From: Aquabacterium sp.
GTDB lineage: Bacteria; Pseudomonadota; Gammaproteobacteria; Burkholderiales; Burkholderiaceae_C
Assembly: GCA_030654555.1 (NCBI GenBank)
Contig: JAURXG010000675.1
Span: 1 to 7,906, forward strand
Length of the DNA stretch: 7,906 bases
Reading direction: 5' to 3'
Positions within the stretch are counted from its first letter, which is position 1; every line of letters starts with the position of its first letter. A model generated the notes under the pieces. It was not told the DNA's origin, did no database searches, and saw only the letters and a list, made by a program, of their open reading frames with translations. A program made the position numbers and the translations under genes. Of this stretch, positions 1 through 6,289 are shown piece after piece.

Positions 1-916
1 CCACGCCCAGCGGCTCGCAGGTGGCGAACAGCGGTGCGATGGCGGCGATGCGCGCACGGAAGCTGCGGCGGATGTCGTCGTCGACCAGGCAACCGCCGAA
101 GTCCTCGGTGTAGCCCACCCGCAGGCGGGACAGATCGGCCGGCCGCAGCGGCTGCAGCGCCGTGCTGTCGAACGGCAGCGACAGCGGATCGTCGGCATGC
201 GGCCCGGCGATGGCCGCCAGCATCAGCGCCAGATCGGCCACCGAGCGCGCCATCGGCCCCAGCACCGGCAGCGGGCTGAAGCCCAGCAGCCGGTCGCCGC
301 TGGCCACCACGCCGGGTGAGGGTCGCAGCCCCACCACGCCGCAGTAGCCGGCGGGGATGCGCAGCGAGCCGCCCAGGTCGGAGCCCGAGGCCAGCGGCAG
401 CAGGTCGCAGGCCAGCGCCACCGCCGATCCGCCCGACGAACCGCCGGCGTTGCGGGTGGGGTCGAACGGGTTGCCGGTGGCGCCCCACACCACGTTGCGG
501 GTGTTGGCGCCGGCGCCCATGTCGGGGGTGTTGGTCTTGGCCGTGACCAGCGCGCCGGCCGCGCGCAGGCGCTGCACCAGCACGCAGTCGGCGGTGGGCA
601 CATGCTGGCGGTGGTCGATGTTGCCGTAGGTGGTGCGCAAGCCGGCGGTGTCTTCCAGGTCCTTCACGCCGACCGGCAGGCCGTGCAGCAGCGGCAGGGC
701 CTCGCCGCGCATCACCGCGGCCTCGGCCGCACGAGCGCCGGCCAGCGCGCGCTCGAAGTCGGTCTCGCACAGTGCGTTGACCGCCGGGTTGACCGCCTCG
801 ATGCGGTTGATGCAGGCCTGCAGCAGTTCGACCGGCGAGAGCCGCCTGGTGCCGATCAGCCGGCGCAGCTCGAGCGCCGGCAGGCTGGCCAGGCTGGCGC
901 TGTCGTCGGCGTTCAT
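1..916 (-). CDS. Amidase-signature (AS) family amidohydrolase, 3' end cut by window edge
   Basis: This is the N-terminal 305 residues of an amidase-signature hydrolase, a family that cleaves C-N bonds of carboxylic amides in the cytoplasm. The Ser-cisSer-Lys triad is visible: Lys85 in GVKD, cis-Ser160 in GGSSGGSA, and nucleophile Ser184 in SDLGGSLRIPAG. The spacings of 75 and 24 residues equal those of characterised AS enzymes such as FAAH (K142, S217, S241). The N-terminal helix containing LSPVELLQACINRIEAVNP is also typical. Family members are usually about 450-500 aa, so roughly the last third lies outside the window. The ATG at 916 was chosen because it begins the conserved N-terminal helix region and follows the Bug stop codon by 16 nt. 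No good Shine-Dalgarno is present, so translational coupling to the Bug gene is likely. The substrate is unknown; the family includes aryl and aliphatic amidases, allophanate hydrolase and GatA, and nothing here marks it as GatA. Confidence 0.93.
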   Translation of the reverse strand, partial: MNADDSASLASLPALELRRLIGTRRLSPVELLQACINRIEAVNPAVNALCETDFERALAGARAAEAAVMRGEALPLLHGLPVGVKDLEDTAGLRTTYGNIDHRQHVPTADCVLVQRLRAAGALVTAKTNTPDMGAGANTRNVVWGATGNPFDPTRNAGGSSGGSAVALACDLLPLASGSDLGGSLRIPAGYCGVVGLRPSPGVVASGDRLLGFSPLPVLGPMARSVADLALMLAAIAGPHADDPLSLPFDSTALQPLRPADLSRLRVGYTEDFGGCLVDDDIRRSFRARIAAIAPLFATCEPLGV

Positions 917-932
917 GCGCGCGGCGTCGGGA

Positions 933-1916
933 TCAATCGAGCTTGAGGCCCAGCTTGCGGATCACGCCGCCCCAGCGCTCGTGCTGCTCCTTCACCGAGG
1001 CGGCATGCTCGGCGGCGCTGGAGGCCACGATCTCGCTGGCGCCGTCGGCATAGATCTTGGCCACGTCCGGGTCCTTCAGCGCGGTGGCCAGGGCGGTGTT
1101 GATCTTGGTCAGCACCTCGGGCGGCAGGTTGCGCGGGCCGAAGAACTGCATGCCGCCGGTGACGTCCACGCCGGGCACGCCGGCCTCGGCCATGTTGGGC
1201 AGCTTGCCCAGCGCGGTGTAGGGCTTGGGGTCGGTGTAGGCCAGCATCTTGACCCGCCCGGCCTTGGCGTTGGCGATCGCCGTGGTGGGGCCGTCGAACA
1301 GGAAATCCACCTGCCCGCCCATCAGCGCCATGCCGGCATCGGCCGAGCCCTTGAACGGGATGTGGGTCATCTGCGTGCCGGTGGACTGCTGCATCAGCTC
1401 GGCCACCAGGTGCGAGGTGCTGCCCAGCGAGTACGAGGCGTAGTTCAGCTTGCCCGGGTTGGCCTTGGCGTGCTTGATCAGGTCGGCCACGCTGTTGAAC
1501 GGGGACGAGGCCGGCACGGTGAGCACGGTGGACGAGCGCGCGGCGAACATCACCGGCGTCAGGTCCTTCAGCGGGTCGTAGGGCAGTTTGCTGAACAGGT
1601 GCGGGTTCTGCGCCGCGGTGACGCTGATCGTGTAGAGCAGCGTGTGGCCGTCGGCAGGGGCGCGCACCACCTCCATGGTGCCCAGGATGCTGGACGCGCC
1701 GGGCTTGTTGTCCACCAGCACCGTCACGCCCAGCGCCGGCTGCAGCTTGGTCGCCAGCAGGCGCGCCTGGATGTCGGTCTGGCCGCCGGCCGGGAACGGC
1801 ACGACGATGCGGATCGGCTTGCCAGGGATCGGAAAGCCTTGCGCCAGCGCGGCGGCGGGCAGGCCGACGATGGCCGAAGTCAGCGTGGTCAGCAGCAGGG
1901 CAACACGGGTGCGCAT
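933..1916 (-). CDS. Bug-family (TctC-like) tripartite tricarboxylate transporter substrate-binding protein
   Basis: This 327-aa protein is a periplasmic receptor of the Bug/TctC family, which captures small solutes, often carboxylates or amides, outside the inner membrane. The N-terminus MRTRVALLL plus a hydrophobic stretch ending AALA (cleavage probably after Ala25) is a Sec signal peptide. The mature protein opens with the Bug hallmarks KPIRIVVPFPAGGQTD (33-48) and VLVDNKPGASSILG (66-79), followed by the ADGHTLL and HIPFKGSADA elements. The start at 1916 is favoured over an in-frame ATG at 1955 because it begins directly with the signal peptide and has an AAGGA Shine-Dalgarno 6 nt upstream. 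No TctA/TctB membrane genes are in the window, so it may be an orphan Bug, as is common in Burkholderiales. Its pairing with the downstream amidase suggests an amide-containing or amide-derived ligand, but that is inference. Confidence 0.95.
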   Translation of the reverse strand: MRTRVALLLTTLTSAIVGLPAAALAQGFPIPGKPIRIVVPFPAGGQTDIQARLLATKLQPALGVTVLVDNKPGASSILGTMEVVRAPADGHTLLYTISVTAAQNPHLFSKLPYDPLKDLTPVMFAARSSTVLTVPASSPFNSVADLIKHAKANPGKLNYASYSLGSTSHLVAELMQQSTGTQMTHIPFKGSADAGMALMGGQVDFLFDGPTTAIANAKAGRVKMLAYTDPKPYTALGKLPNMAEAGVPGVDVTGGMQFFGPRNLPPEVLTKINTALATALKDPDVAKIYADGASEIVASSAAEHAASVKEQHERWGGVIRKLGLKLD

Positions 1917-1920
1917 CAGC

Positions 1921-1929
1921 GGTCCTTCA
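1921..1929 (-). promoter_or_regulatory. Shine-Dalgarno of the Bug receptor gene
   Basis: On the minus strand TGAAGGACC lies just before the ATG at 1916, with AAGGA 6 nt from the start. It is one of the better ribosome-binding sites in the window and decides the start codon against the upstream in-frame ATG at 1955. Confidence 0.7.
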
Positions 1930-2010
1930 AGGTGGTTGACGGCATGGTGCTGCATTCAGGCCCGGCGCGGACCGGGGAAACCACTGTCAAGCGGGCGACA
2001 GGGCCGCCGC

Positions 2011-2925
2011 TCACGCCCGCATCAGGGTGCTCTTGCCGAACAGGCTCTCGATCAGGTCCACGGCCAGTTCGGCGGTCTGGTTGCGCACGTCCAGGGCCGG
2101 GTTCAGCTCCATCACGTCCAGCGAGGCCAGGCGGCCGGTGTCGGCGATCATCTCCATGCACAGCTGCGCCTCGCGGTAGGTCGGGCCGCCGCGCACGGTG
2201 GTGCCCACGCCCGGGGCAATGGCCGGATCGAGGAAGTCGACGTCGAAGCTCACGTGCAGGTGCGTCTGCGCATCCAGCGTGGCCAGCGCCAGCTCCATCG
2301 TGTGGCGCATGCCCATCTCGTCGATGTAGCGCATGTCGAACACCTCGAGCCCGACCTGGTGCACCAGCCGCTTCTCGCCGGCATCGACCGAGCGGATGCC
2401 GATCTGCTTGATCCACTTGGGGTTGAGCGCCGGCACCTGGCCACCGATCTCGATCAGCGCCTGCGGCCCCAGCCCGCACAGGCAGGCCACCGGCATGCCG
2501 TGCAGGTTGCCGCTGGGCGTCAGCACCTGGGTGTTGAAGTCGGCATGCGCGTCCAGCCACAGCACCCGCAGCTTCTTGCCCACCTCGCGGCAGTGGCGCG
2601 CCACCGCGCTGATCGAGCCCAGGCCCAGGCAGTGGTCGCCGCCCAGCAGGATCGGCAGGCGCTGGTCGCGCAGTTCGGCCAGCATCGCGTCGTGCACCGC
2701 CTGGTTCCAGGCCACCACCTCGGCCAGGTGGCGGTAGCCGTCGACGGGCGGCAGCCAGGGGTTGGCCGGTCCGGCCAGGTTGCCGCGGTCGGCCACCTGC
2801 AGGCCATGGCCTTCCAGCACCGCCTGAATGCCGGCCACGCGCAGGGCCTCGGGGCCCATACTGGCGCCGCGGCTGCCCGCGCCGATGTCGGTGGGGGCGC
2901 CGATCAGGCTGATCGCGGCAGCCAT
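2011..2925 (-). CDS. rocF: Arginase (L-arginine to L-ornithine and urea)
   Basis: This 304-aa protein is a full-length cytoplasmic ureohydrolase. All dinuclear-metal ligands are visible: His98 (GGDH), Asp125, His127 and Asp129 (WLDAHADFNT), and Asp228 and Asp230 (SFDVDFLDP). The residues that distinguish arginase from agmatinase are also present: Asn131, the SGNLHGMP loop with Ser138 and the proton-shuttle His142, Asp181 and Glu184 (SVDAGE), and Glu252 (TYREA). These match human arginase I positions with offsets of +1 in the first half and -2 around 181. The C-terminal ELNPALDVRNQTAELAVDLI is of the bacterial RocF type. The reaction feeds ornithine to polyamine or glutamate routes and releases urea. 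The ATG lies 3 nt after the LOG stop codon and lacks a strong Shine-Dalgarno, so it is probably translationally coupled. Small departures from common sequences are Cys99 after GGDH and Gln133 after FNT. Confidence 0.95.
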   Translation of the reverse strand: MAAAISLIGAPTDIGAGSRGASMGPEALRVAGIQAVLEGHGLQVADRGNLAGPANPWLPPVDGYRHLAEVVAWNQAVHDAMLAELRDQRLPILLGGDHCLGLGSISAVARHCREVGKKLRVLWLDAHADFNTQVLTPSGNLHGMPVACLCGLGPQALIEIGGQVPALNPKWIKQIGIRSVDAGEKRLVHQVGLEVFDMRYIDEMGMRHTMELALATLDAQTHLHVSFDVDFLDPAIAPGVGTTVRGGPTYREAQLCMEMIADTGRLASLDVMELNPALDVRNQTAELAVDLIESLFGKSTLMRA

Positions 2926-2928
2926 CGC

Positions 2929-3834
2929 TCAGACCGATCCGGCGGTTTCTTCGCGCCCGATGTCGGGGTCGCTGAAGCCGTAGAACTCGGCCAGCTTGTC
3001 CCAGGCCTCCTCGGCGGTCTCGACGAAATGGAACAGGTTCAGGTCGCCCGCGCCGATCATGCCGGTGTCGACCAGGTGCTGGAAGTCGATCAGCTTCTCC
3101 CAGAAGGCGCGGCCGAACAGCAGGATCGGCCGTGGCCGGCTCTTGCCGGTCTGGATCAGCGTCATCGTCTCGAACAGCTCGTCGAGCGTGCCGAAGCCGC
3201 CCGGGAAGCACACCAGCGCGATGCTGCGCATCACGAAGTGCATCTTGCGCAGCGCGAAGTAGTGGAACTGGAAGCACAGCTCGGGCGTGATGTAGTCGTT
3301 GGGGGCCTGCTCGTGCGGCAGAACGATGTTCAGCCCGATGCTCTTGCCGCCCACGTCGTGGGCACCGCGGTTGCCCGCCTCCATGATGCCGGGGCCCCCG
3401 CCGGTGACCACGTAGATCGGCGTCTGGTGCGAGCGCGAGCGCTCGGTCACCAGACCGGCGAAGCGCCGCGCCTCGCCGTAGAAGTGGCTCATCGCCAGCG
3501 TGGCCTCGGCGCGCGCGATGGTCTGCGCGTCGCCACCGGCCCGGGCCAGTGCCACCGCCGCGGCGGACTGTTCAGGGCTGCGGATGCGCGCGCTGCCGAA
3601 GATCACGATCGTCGACTCGATGCCCAGTTCCTGCTGCACCATCTCGGGCTTGAGCAGTTCCAGCTGCATGCGCACCGGCCGCAGCTCCTCGCGCAGCAGG
3701 AAATCGGTGTCGGTGAAGGCCAGGCGGTAGGCGCTCCCGGGGCCGCCGTAGCGCGAGGGTGGCTGCAGTCCGCGCGCTTCCTCCTCGGCGGTGGGAAAGT
3801 TGCGGGCAGTGAGTTCGTGGGGCGTTTTGTCCAT
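2929..3834 (-). CDS. LOG-family (TIGR00730-like) Rossmann-fold protein, probable nucleotide 5'-monophosphate phosphoribohydrolase
   Basis: This 301-aa protein has the LOG/lysine-decarboxylase-like fold. The signature motifs are VTGGGPGIMEAGNRGA (143-158), the Arg196-Lys197 pair in FALRKMHF, and PGGFGTLDELFE (211-222), which form the nucleotide-binding and catalytic site. Characterised LOG proteins release the base from cytokinin or purine nucleoside 5'-monophosphates; 'lysine decarboxylase' labels on such proteins are historical misannotations. At 301 aa it is longer than the compact ~190-aa LOGs because of an N-terminal extension of about 70 residues before IVIFGSARI and an Ala-rich helical segment at about 88-128. 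It is shorter than PpnN (~450 aa). It is the first gene of the leftward cluster, and its stop lies 3 nt from the arginase start. No Shine-Dalgarno precedes the ATG. The exact substrate is uncertain; a role in nucleotide salvage or degradation is likely. Confidence 0.9.
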   Translation of the reverse strand: MDKTPHELTARNFPTAEEEARGLQPPSRYGGPGSAYRLAFTDTDFLLREELRPVRMQLELLKPEMVQQELGIESTIVIFGSARIRSPEQSAAAVALARAGGDAQTIARAEATLAMSHFYGEARRFAGLVTERSRSHQTPIYVVTGGGPGIMEAGNRGAHDVGGKSIGLNIVLPHEQAPNDYITPELCFQFHYFALRKMHFVMRSIALVCFPGGFGTLDELFETMTLIQTGKSRPRPILLFGRAFWEKLIDFQHLVDTGMIGAGDLNLFHFVETAEEAWDKLAEFYGFSDPDIGREETAGSV

Positions 3835-3840
3835 GCTGCT

Positions 3841-3846
3841 AGCTTA
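3841..3846 (-). promoter_or_regulatory. Putative -10 element (TAAGCT) for the LOG-arginase-Bug-amidase operon
   Basis: On the minus strand TAAGCT stands 6 nt before the LOG ATG, which would put the transcription start at or next to the start codon. No -35 consensus is seen; the hexamer at the expected position is ACCGGT (3865-3870, spacing 18). The call rests on the hexamer, its position, and the absence of a Shine-Dalgarno. Confidence 0.35.
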
Positions 3847-3886
3847 GCGCGCGGGCGGCGCCGAACCGGTGCGAGGTGGCTTGGCC

Positions 3887-3892
3887 TACCAT
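3887..3892 (+). promoter_or_regulatory. Putative -10 element (TACCAT) for the HAD phosphatase gene
   Basis: TACCAT lies 9 nt before the ATG at 3902, predicting a transcript with almost no leader. There is no recognisable -35; the palindrome ACCGGT sits 16 nt upstream. No Shine-Dalgarno is present before the gene, which fits leaderless initiation. This is a sequence pattern only. Confidence 0.35.
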
Positions 3893-3901
3893 GCGCGGCC
3901 G

Positions 3902-4591
3902 ATGACCCTGCAAGCCCTCACGCTCGACCTCGACGACACCCTCTGGCCGGTGTGGCCGACCATCCGCCGCGCCGAGGCTGCGGTGCAGGCCTGGCTGCAG
4001 CAGCAGGCCCCCGCCACCGTGGCGATGCACGATGCCGCCGCGATGCGCGGCCTGCGCGCGGCGGTGGCCCAGGACCGGCCCGATTGGGCGCACGACCTGA
4101 GCGCGCTGCGCCGCGAGACCCTCCGCCGCGCGTTGGTCGCCGCCGGCGACGACCCCGCGCTGGCCGAACCGGCCTTCGAGGTCTTCTTCGCCGAGCGCCA
4201 GCGGGTCGACCTCTACGACGACGTGCTGCCCGCGCTGGCGCGGCTGGCCGCGCGCTGGCCGATCGTGGCCTTGAGCAACGGCAATGCCGACGTGCAGCGT
4301 GTGCCGGGTCTGGGCCGTCACTTCCATGCGGCCGTCAGCGCGCGTGAGCTGGGGGTGGGCAAGCCTGCGCCGGCGGCCTTCGAGCAGGCCTGCCGGCGGG
4401 CCTGCGCCGAGCCGGCGCGCACGCTGCACATCGGCGACGACCCGGCGCTGGACGTCGACGGCGCGCTCGACGCCGGCCTGCAGGCCGCCTGGGTGCGCCG
4501 GCCCGACCTGCCCGTCACCGCCCCGCCGCGCGGCACGCCGCAGCACCGGGTGGCCACGCTGGTCGAGCTGGCCGACCGGCTGGGCGCCTGA
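3902..4591 (+). CDS. HAD-superfamily phosphatase, YigB-like
   Basis: This 229-aa cytosolic protein is a haloacid-dehalogenase-type phosphohydrolase. All four HAD motifs are visible: motif I LDLDDTLWP with nucleophile Asp9 and acid/base Asp11, motif II ALSNGNAD with Ser125, motif III Lys154 in VGKPAPAAFE, and motif IV HIGDDPALDVDGA with Asp179, Asp180 and Asp184. The helical cap lies between motifs I and II (about residues 20-110), as in subfamily I. The DDTLWP start, the SNGNAD motif and the tail GLQAAWVRRPD resemble E. coli YigB, which dephosphorylates FMN and the riboflavin precursor phosphate. The actual substrate here is unproven. The ATG at 3902 was chosen over an in-frame GTG at 3869 because it begins directly with the conserved strand before motif I. 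It is divergent from the LOG gene and 171 nt upstream of ctpA. Confidence 0.9.
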   Translation: MTLQALTLDLDDTLWPVWPTIRRAEAAVQAWLQQQAPATVAMHDAAAMRGLRAAVAQDRPDWAHDLSALRRETLRRALVAAGDDPALAEPAFEVFFAERQRVDLYDDVLPALARLAARWPIVALSNGNADVQRVPGLGRHFHAAVSARELGVGKPAPAAFEQACRRACAEPARTLHIGDDPALDVDGALDAGLQAAWVRRPDLPVTAPPRGTPQHRVATLVELADRLGA

Positions 4592-4621
4592 TGCGCCGAT
4601 GAATGCGGCCTGGCCGCCGCC

Positions 4622-4642
4622 ACACCGGCCGATGGGCCGTGT
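4622..4642 (+). other. Hairpin downstream of the HAD gene
   Basis: ACA-C-CGGCC, loop GATG, GGCCG-TGT can fold into an 8-bp stem with one bulged C. It lies about 30 nt after the HAD stop codon and before the ctpA promoter region. No T-run follows, so it is at best a weak or Rho-dependent transcript end, or a 3' stabilising structure. Confidence 0.25.
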
Positions 4643-4707
4643 CGGATGCCCTCTAATCGGGTGCAACTTTCACGCCCTTACCGAGCTCTCACCCAAAAGT
4701 GCGGCCA

Positions 4708-4713
4708 TATACT
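4708..4713 (+). promoter_or_regulatory. Putative -10 element (TATACT) upstream of ctpA
   Basis: TATACT matches the sigma-70 -10 consensus at 5 of 6 positions and lies in the relatively A/T-rich part of the 171-nt HAD-ctpA spacer. It would give a leader of roughly 40 nt before the ATG at 4763. No convincing -35 is found 16-18 nt upstream. A second candidate, TCTAAT at 4652-4657, also matches 5 of 6 but lacks the conserved second-position A. Confidence 0.35.
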
Positions 4714-4750
4714 GGCCGATCATCGATATCGTTGGCGGGCCTCCATGGCC

Positions 4751-4759
4751 AAGGCAGGG
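4751..4759 (+). promoter_or_regulatory. Ribosome-binding site deciding the ctpA start
   Basis: AAGGCAGGG precedes the ATG at 4763, with AAGG 8 nt away. The in-frame ATG at 4745 and the much longer upstream frame have weaker sites, and the protein from 4763 begins cleanly with a short basic stretch and a membrane segment. Confidence 0.55.
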
Positions 4760-4762
4760 TTT

Positions 4763-6202
4763 ATGACGGGCAAATTCAAGGTGGCGGGGCTGCTGGCGGT
4801 GGGTGCCATCGCCGGTGCGCTCACCACCATGCAGTTGCAGGCGTTCGCGCGCAACTCGCTGTCGCCGCTGCCGCTCGAGGAGCTGCAGCAGCTGGCCGCC
4901 GTGTTCGGCATGGTCAAGAGCGACTACGTGGAGCCGGTCGACGAGAAGAAGCTGATCTCCGACGCCATCGGCGGCATGGTGGCCGGGCTCGATCCGCATT
5001 CGGTCTACTTCGACAAGAAGACGCTGAAGGAATTCCGCGAGGGCACCACCGGCAAGTTCGTCGGCGTGGGCATCGAGATCGGCATGGAAGACGGCCTGGT
5101 GAAGGTGGTCTCGCCGATCGAAGGCTCGCCGGCCTTCCGCGCCGGCATCAAGTCGGGCGACCTGATCACCCGCATCGACGACACGCCGGTCAAGGGCCTC
5201 AGCATGGACCAGGCCGTCAAGAAGATGCGTGGCGAGCCCAGCACCAAGGTGCAGCTCAGCATCTTCCGCAAGTCCGAGAGCCGCACCTTCCCGGTGACCA
5301 TCACGCGCGAAGAGATCCGCGTGCAGAGCGTGCGTGCCAAGCTGATCGAGCCGGGTTACGCCTGGATCCGGGTCAGCCAGTTCCAGGACCGCACGATCGA
5401 CGACTTCGCGCGCAAGATGGAAGAGATGTACAAGGCCGACCCCGGCATCAAGGGGGTGGTGCTCGACCTGCGCAACGATCCGGGCGGCCTGCTGGAGGGC
5501 GCCGTGGCGCTGTCGGCGGCCTTCCTGCCCAGTGATGTGGTGGTCGTCACCACCAACGGCCAGATCGCCGAATCGCGCGCCACCTTCAAGGCTTCGCCCG
5601 AGTATTACCTGCGCCGCGGCAACAGCGATCCGCTGCGCAAGCTGCCGGCCGCGCTCAAGAGCGTGCCGCTGGTGGTGCTGGTCAACGAAGGCTCTGCCTC
5701 GGCCAGCGAGATCGTCTCTGGCGCGCTGCAAGACCACAAGCGGGCCACCATCATGGGCGCGCAGACCTTCGGCAAGGGCTCGGTGCAGACCGTGCGCCCG
5801 CTGTCGGCCGACACCGCGCTGAAGATCACCACCGCGCGCTACTACACGCCCAGCGGCCGCTCGATCCAGGCCAAGGGCATCGTGCCCGATGTCTGGCTGG
5901 ACGAGACCGCCGAGGGCAACGTCTTCGCTGCGCTGCGCATGCGCGAGGCCGATCTCGAGAAGCACCTGGGCGGTGCCGACGAGAAGAAGGACGACGCCCG
6001 CGAGAAGGCGCGCGAAGAAGCGCGCAAGAAGCTCGAGGAGCTGTCGGCCAAGACCAAGGAGCCGCCCAAGCCGCTGCCCGAATTCGGCTCGGCCGAAGAC
6101 TTCCCGCTGGTGCAGGCGCTGAACCAGCTCAAGGGCAAGCCGGTGGCGGTGAGCAAGACGCAGGCCGAACGCAAGGCCGCACTCGACGCCGAGAAGCCCT
6201 AA
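4763..6202 (+). CDS. ctpA: S41-family C-terminal processing peptidase (CtpA/Prc-like), membrane-anchored
   Basis: This 479-aa serine protease acts in the periplasm, trimming or degrading proteins from their C-termini. Residues 1-29 (MTGKFK followed by a hydrophobic stretch to AFA) form a signal peptide or N-terminal anchor. The conserved N-terminal helical region PLEELQQLAAVFG leads into DPHSVYFD (77-84). A PDZ domain spans about 95-185, with the KFVGVGIEIG carboxylate-binding strand and the IKSGDLITRIDD element. The S41 core includes GVVLDLRNDPGG (231-242). The Ser-Lys dyad is Ser313 (in EGSASASE) and Lys338 (in FGKG), 25 residues apart as in E. coli Prc. Residues 395-435 are very rich in Lys, Glu, Asp and Arg, probably a charged helix, before a short C-terminal segment. 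It has its own terminator and a spacer on both sides, so it is probably monocistronic. In Burkholderiales it is often followed by moeB, as here. Confidence 0.95.
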   Translation: MTGKFKVAGLLAVGAIAGALTTMQLQAFARNSLSPLPLEELQQLAAVFGMVKSDYVEPVDEKKLISDAIGGMVAGLDPHSVYFDKKTLKEFREGTTGKFVGVGIEIGMEDGLVKVVSPIEGSPAFRAGIKSGDLITRIDDTPVKGLSMDQAVKKMRGEPSTKVQLSIFRKSESRTFPVTITREEIRVQSVRAKLIEPGYAWIRVSQFQDRTIDDFARKMEEMYKADPGIKGVVLDLRNDPGGLLEGAVALSAAFLPSDVVVVTTNGQIAESRATFKASPEYYLRRGNSDPLRKLPAALKSVPLVVLVNEGSASASEIVSGALQDHKRATIMGAQTFGKGSVQTVRPLSADTALKITTARYYTPSGRSIQAKGIVPDVWLDETAEGNVFAALRMREADLEKHLGGADEKKDDAREKAREEARKKLEELSAKTKEPPKPLPEFGSAEDFPLVQALNQLKGKPVAVSKTQAERKAALDAEKP

Positions 6203-6222
6203 GCCGCGGCGATCGCAACCCG

Positions 6223-6247
6223 AAAGCCCGCCGCTGGCGGGCTTTTT
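6223..6247 (+). terminator. Intrinsic terminator after ctpA
   Basis: A perfect 10-bp stem AAAGCCCGCC / GGCGGGCTTT with a GCT loop runs into five Ts (6243-6247), 20 nt after the ctpA stop codon. This is the classic Rho-independent form and separates ctpA from moeB. Confidence 0.92.
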
Positions 6248-6276
6248 CACGGCCGGCCTGCCGCCGAATCTGCCGC

Positions 6277-6282
6277 TATGCT
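6277..6282 (+). promoter_or_regulatory. Putative -10 element (TATGCT) for moeB
   Basis: TATGCT lies 7 nt before the ATG at 6290 and just after the ctpA terminator, where a fresh promoter is needed. The predicted start is at or next to the initiation codon, and no Shine-Dalgarno is present. No -35 consensus is visible in the G/C-rich DNA upstream. Confidence 0.4.
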
Positions 6283-6289
6283 CGCCGCG

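Noticed and set aside
34..629. Several short plus-strand frames and one minus-strand frame (223-603) over the amidase
   Set aside because: They are out of frame with the amidase, which shows a complete Ser-cisSer-Lys triad with correct spacing, and their translations are low-complexity Arg/Ala/Pro/Trp-rich.
1985..1990. A perfect TTGACA (-35 consensus) on the minus strand in the arginase-Bug gap
   Set aside because: No -10-like hexamer lies 16-18 nt downstream (the bases there are G/C only), so a promoter for the Bug gene cannot be supported.
1917..2010. Possible terminator between arginase and the Bug gene (CCCGG / CCGGG hairpin)
   Set aside because: The stem is only 5 bp and no T-run follows on the minus strand, so I do not split the operon here.
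2929..3834. Lysine decarboxylase function for the LOG-family gene
   Set aside because: The GGGPGIME and PGGFGTLDE motifs define LOG nucleotide phosphoribohydrolases; the decarboxylase label on this family is an old misannotation.
3869..3901. Upstream in-frame GTG start for the HAD gene
   Set aside because: It would add a non-conserved MRGGLAYHARP extension and has no better ribosome-binding site. The ATG at 3902 directly precedes the motif I strand.
1642..4347. A 901-codon open frame on the plus strand across the Bug, arginase and LOG genes
   Set aside because: It is opposite three well-supported genes and enters the HAD gene in the wrong frame. Its composition is typical of an antisense shadow in G/C-rich DNA.
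4646..4762. Longer N-terminus for CtpA from an ATG at 4646, or from 4745
   Set aside because: The extra residues would place a long basic, non-conserved stretch before the membrane segment and overlap the promoter-like region. The Shine-Dalgarno supports 4763.
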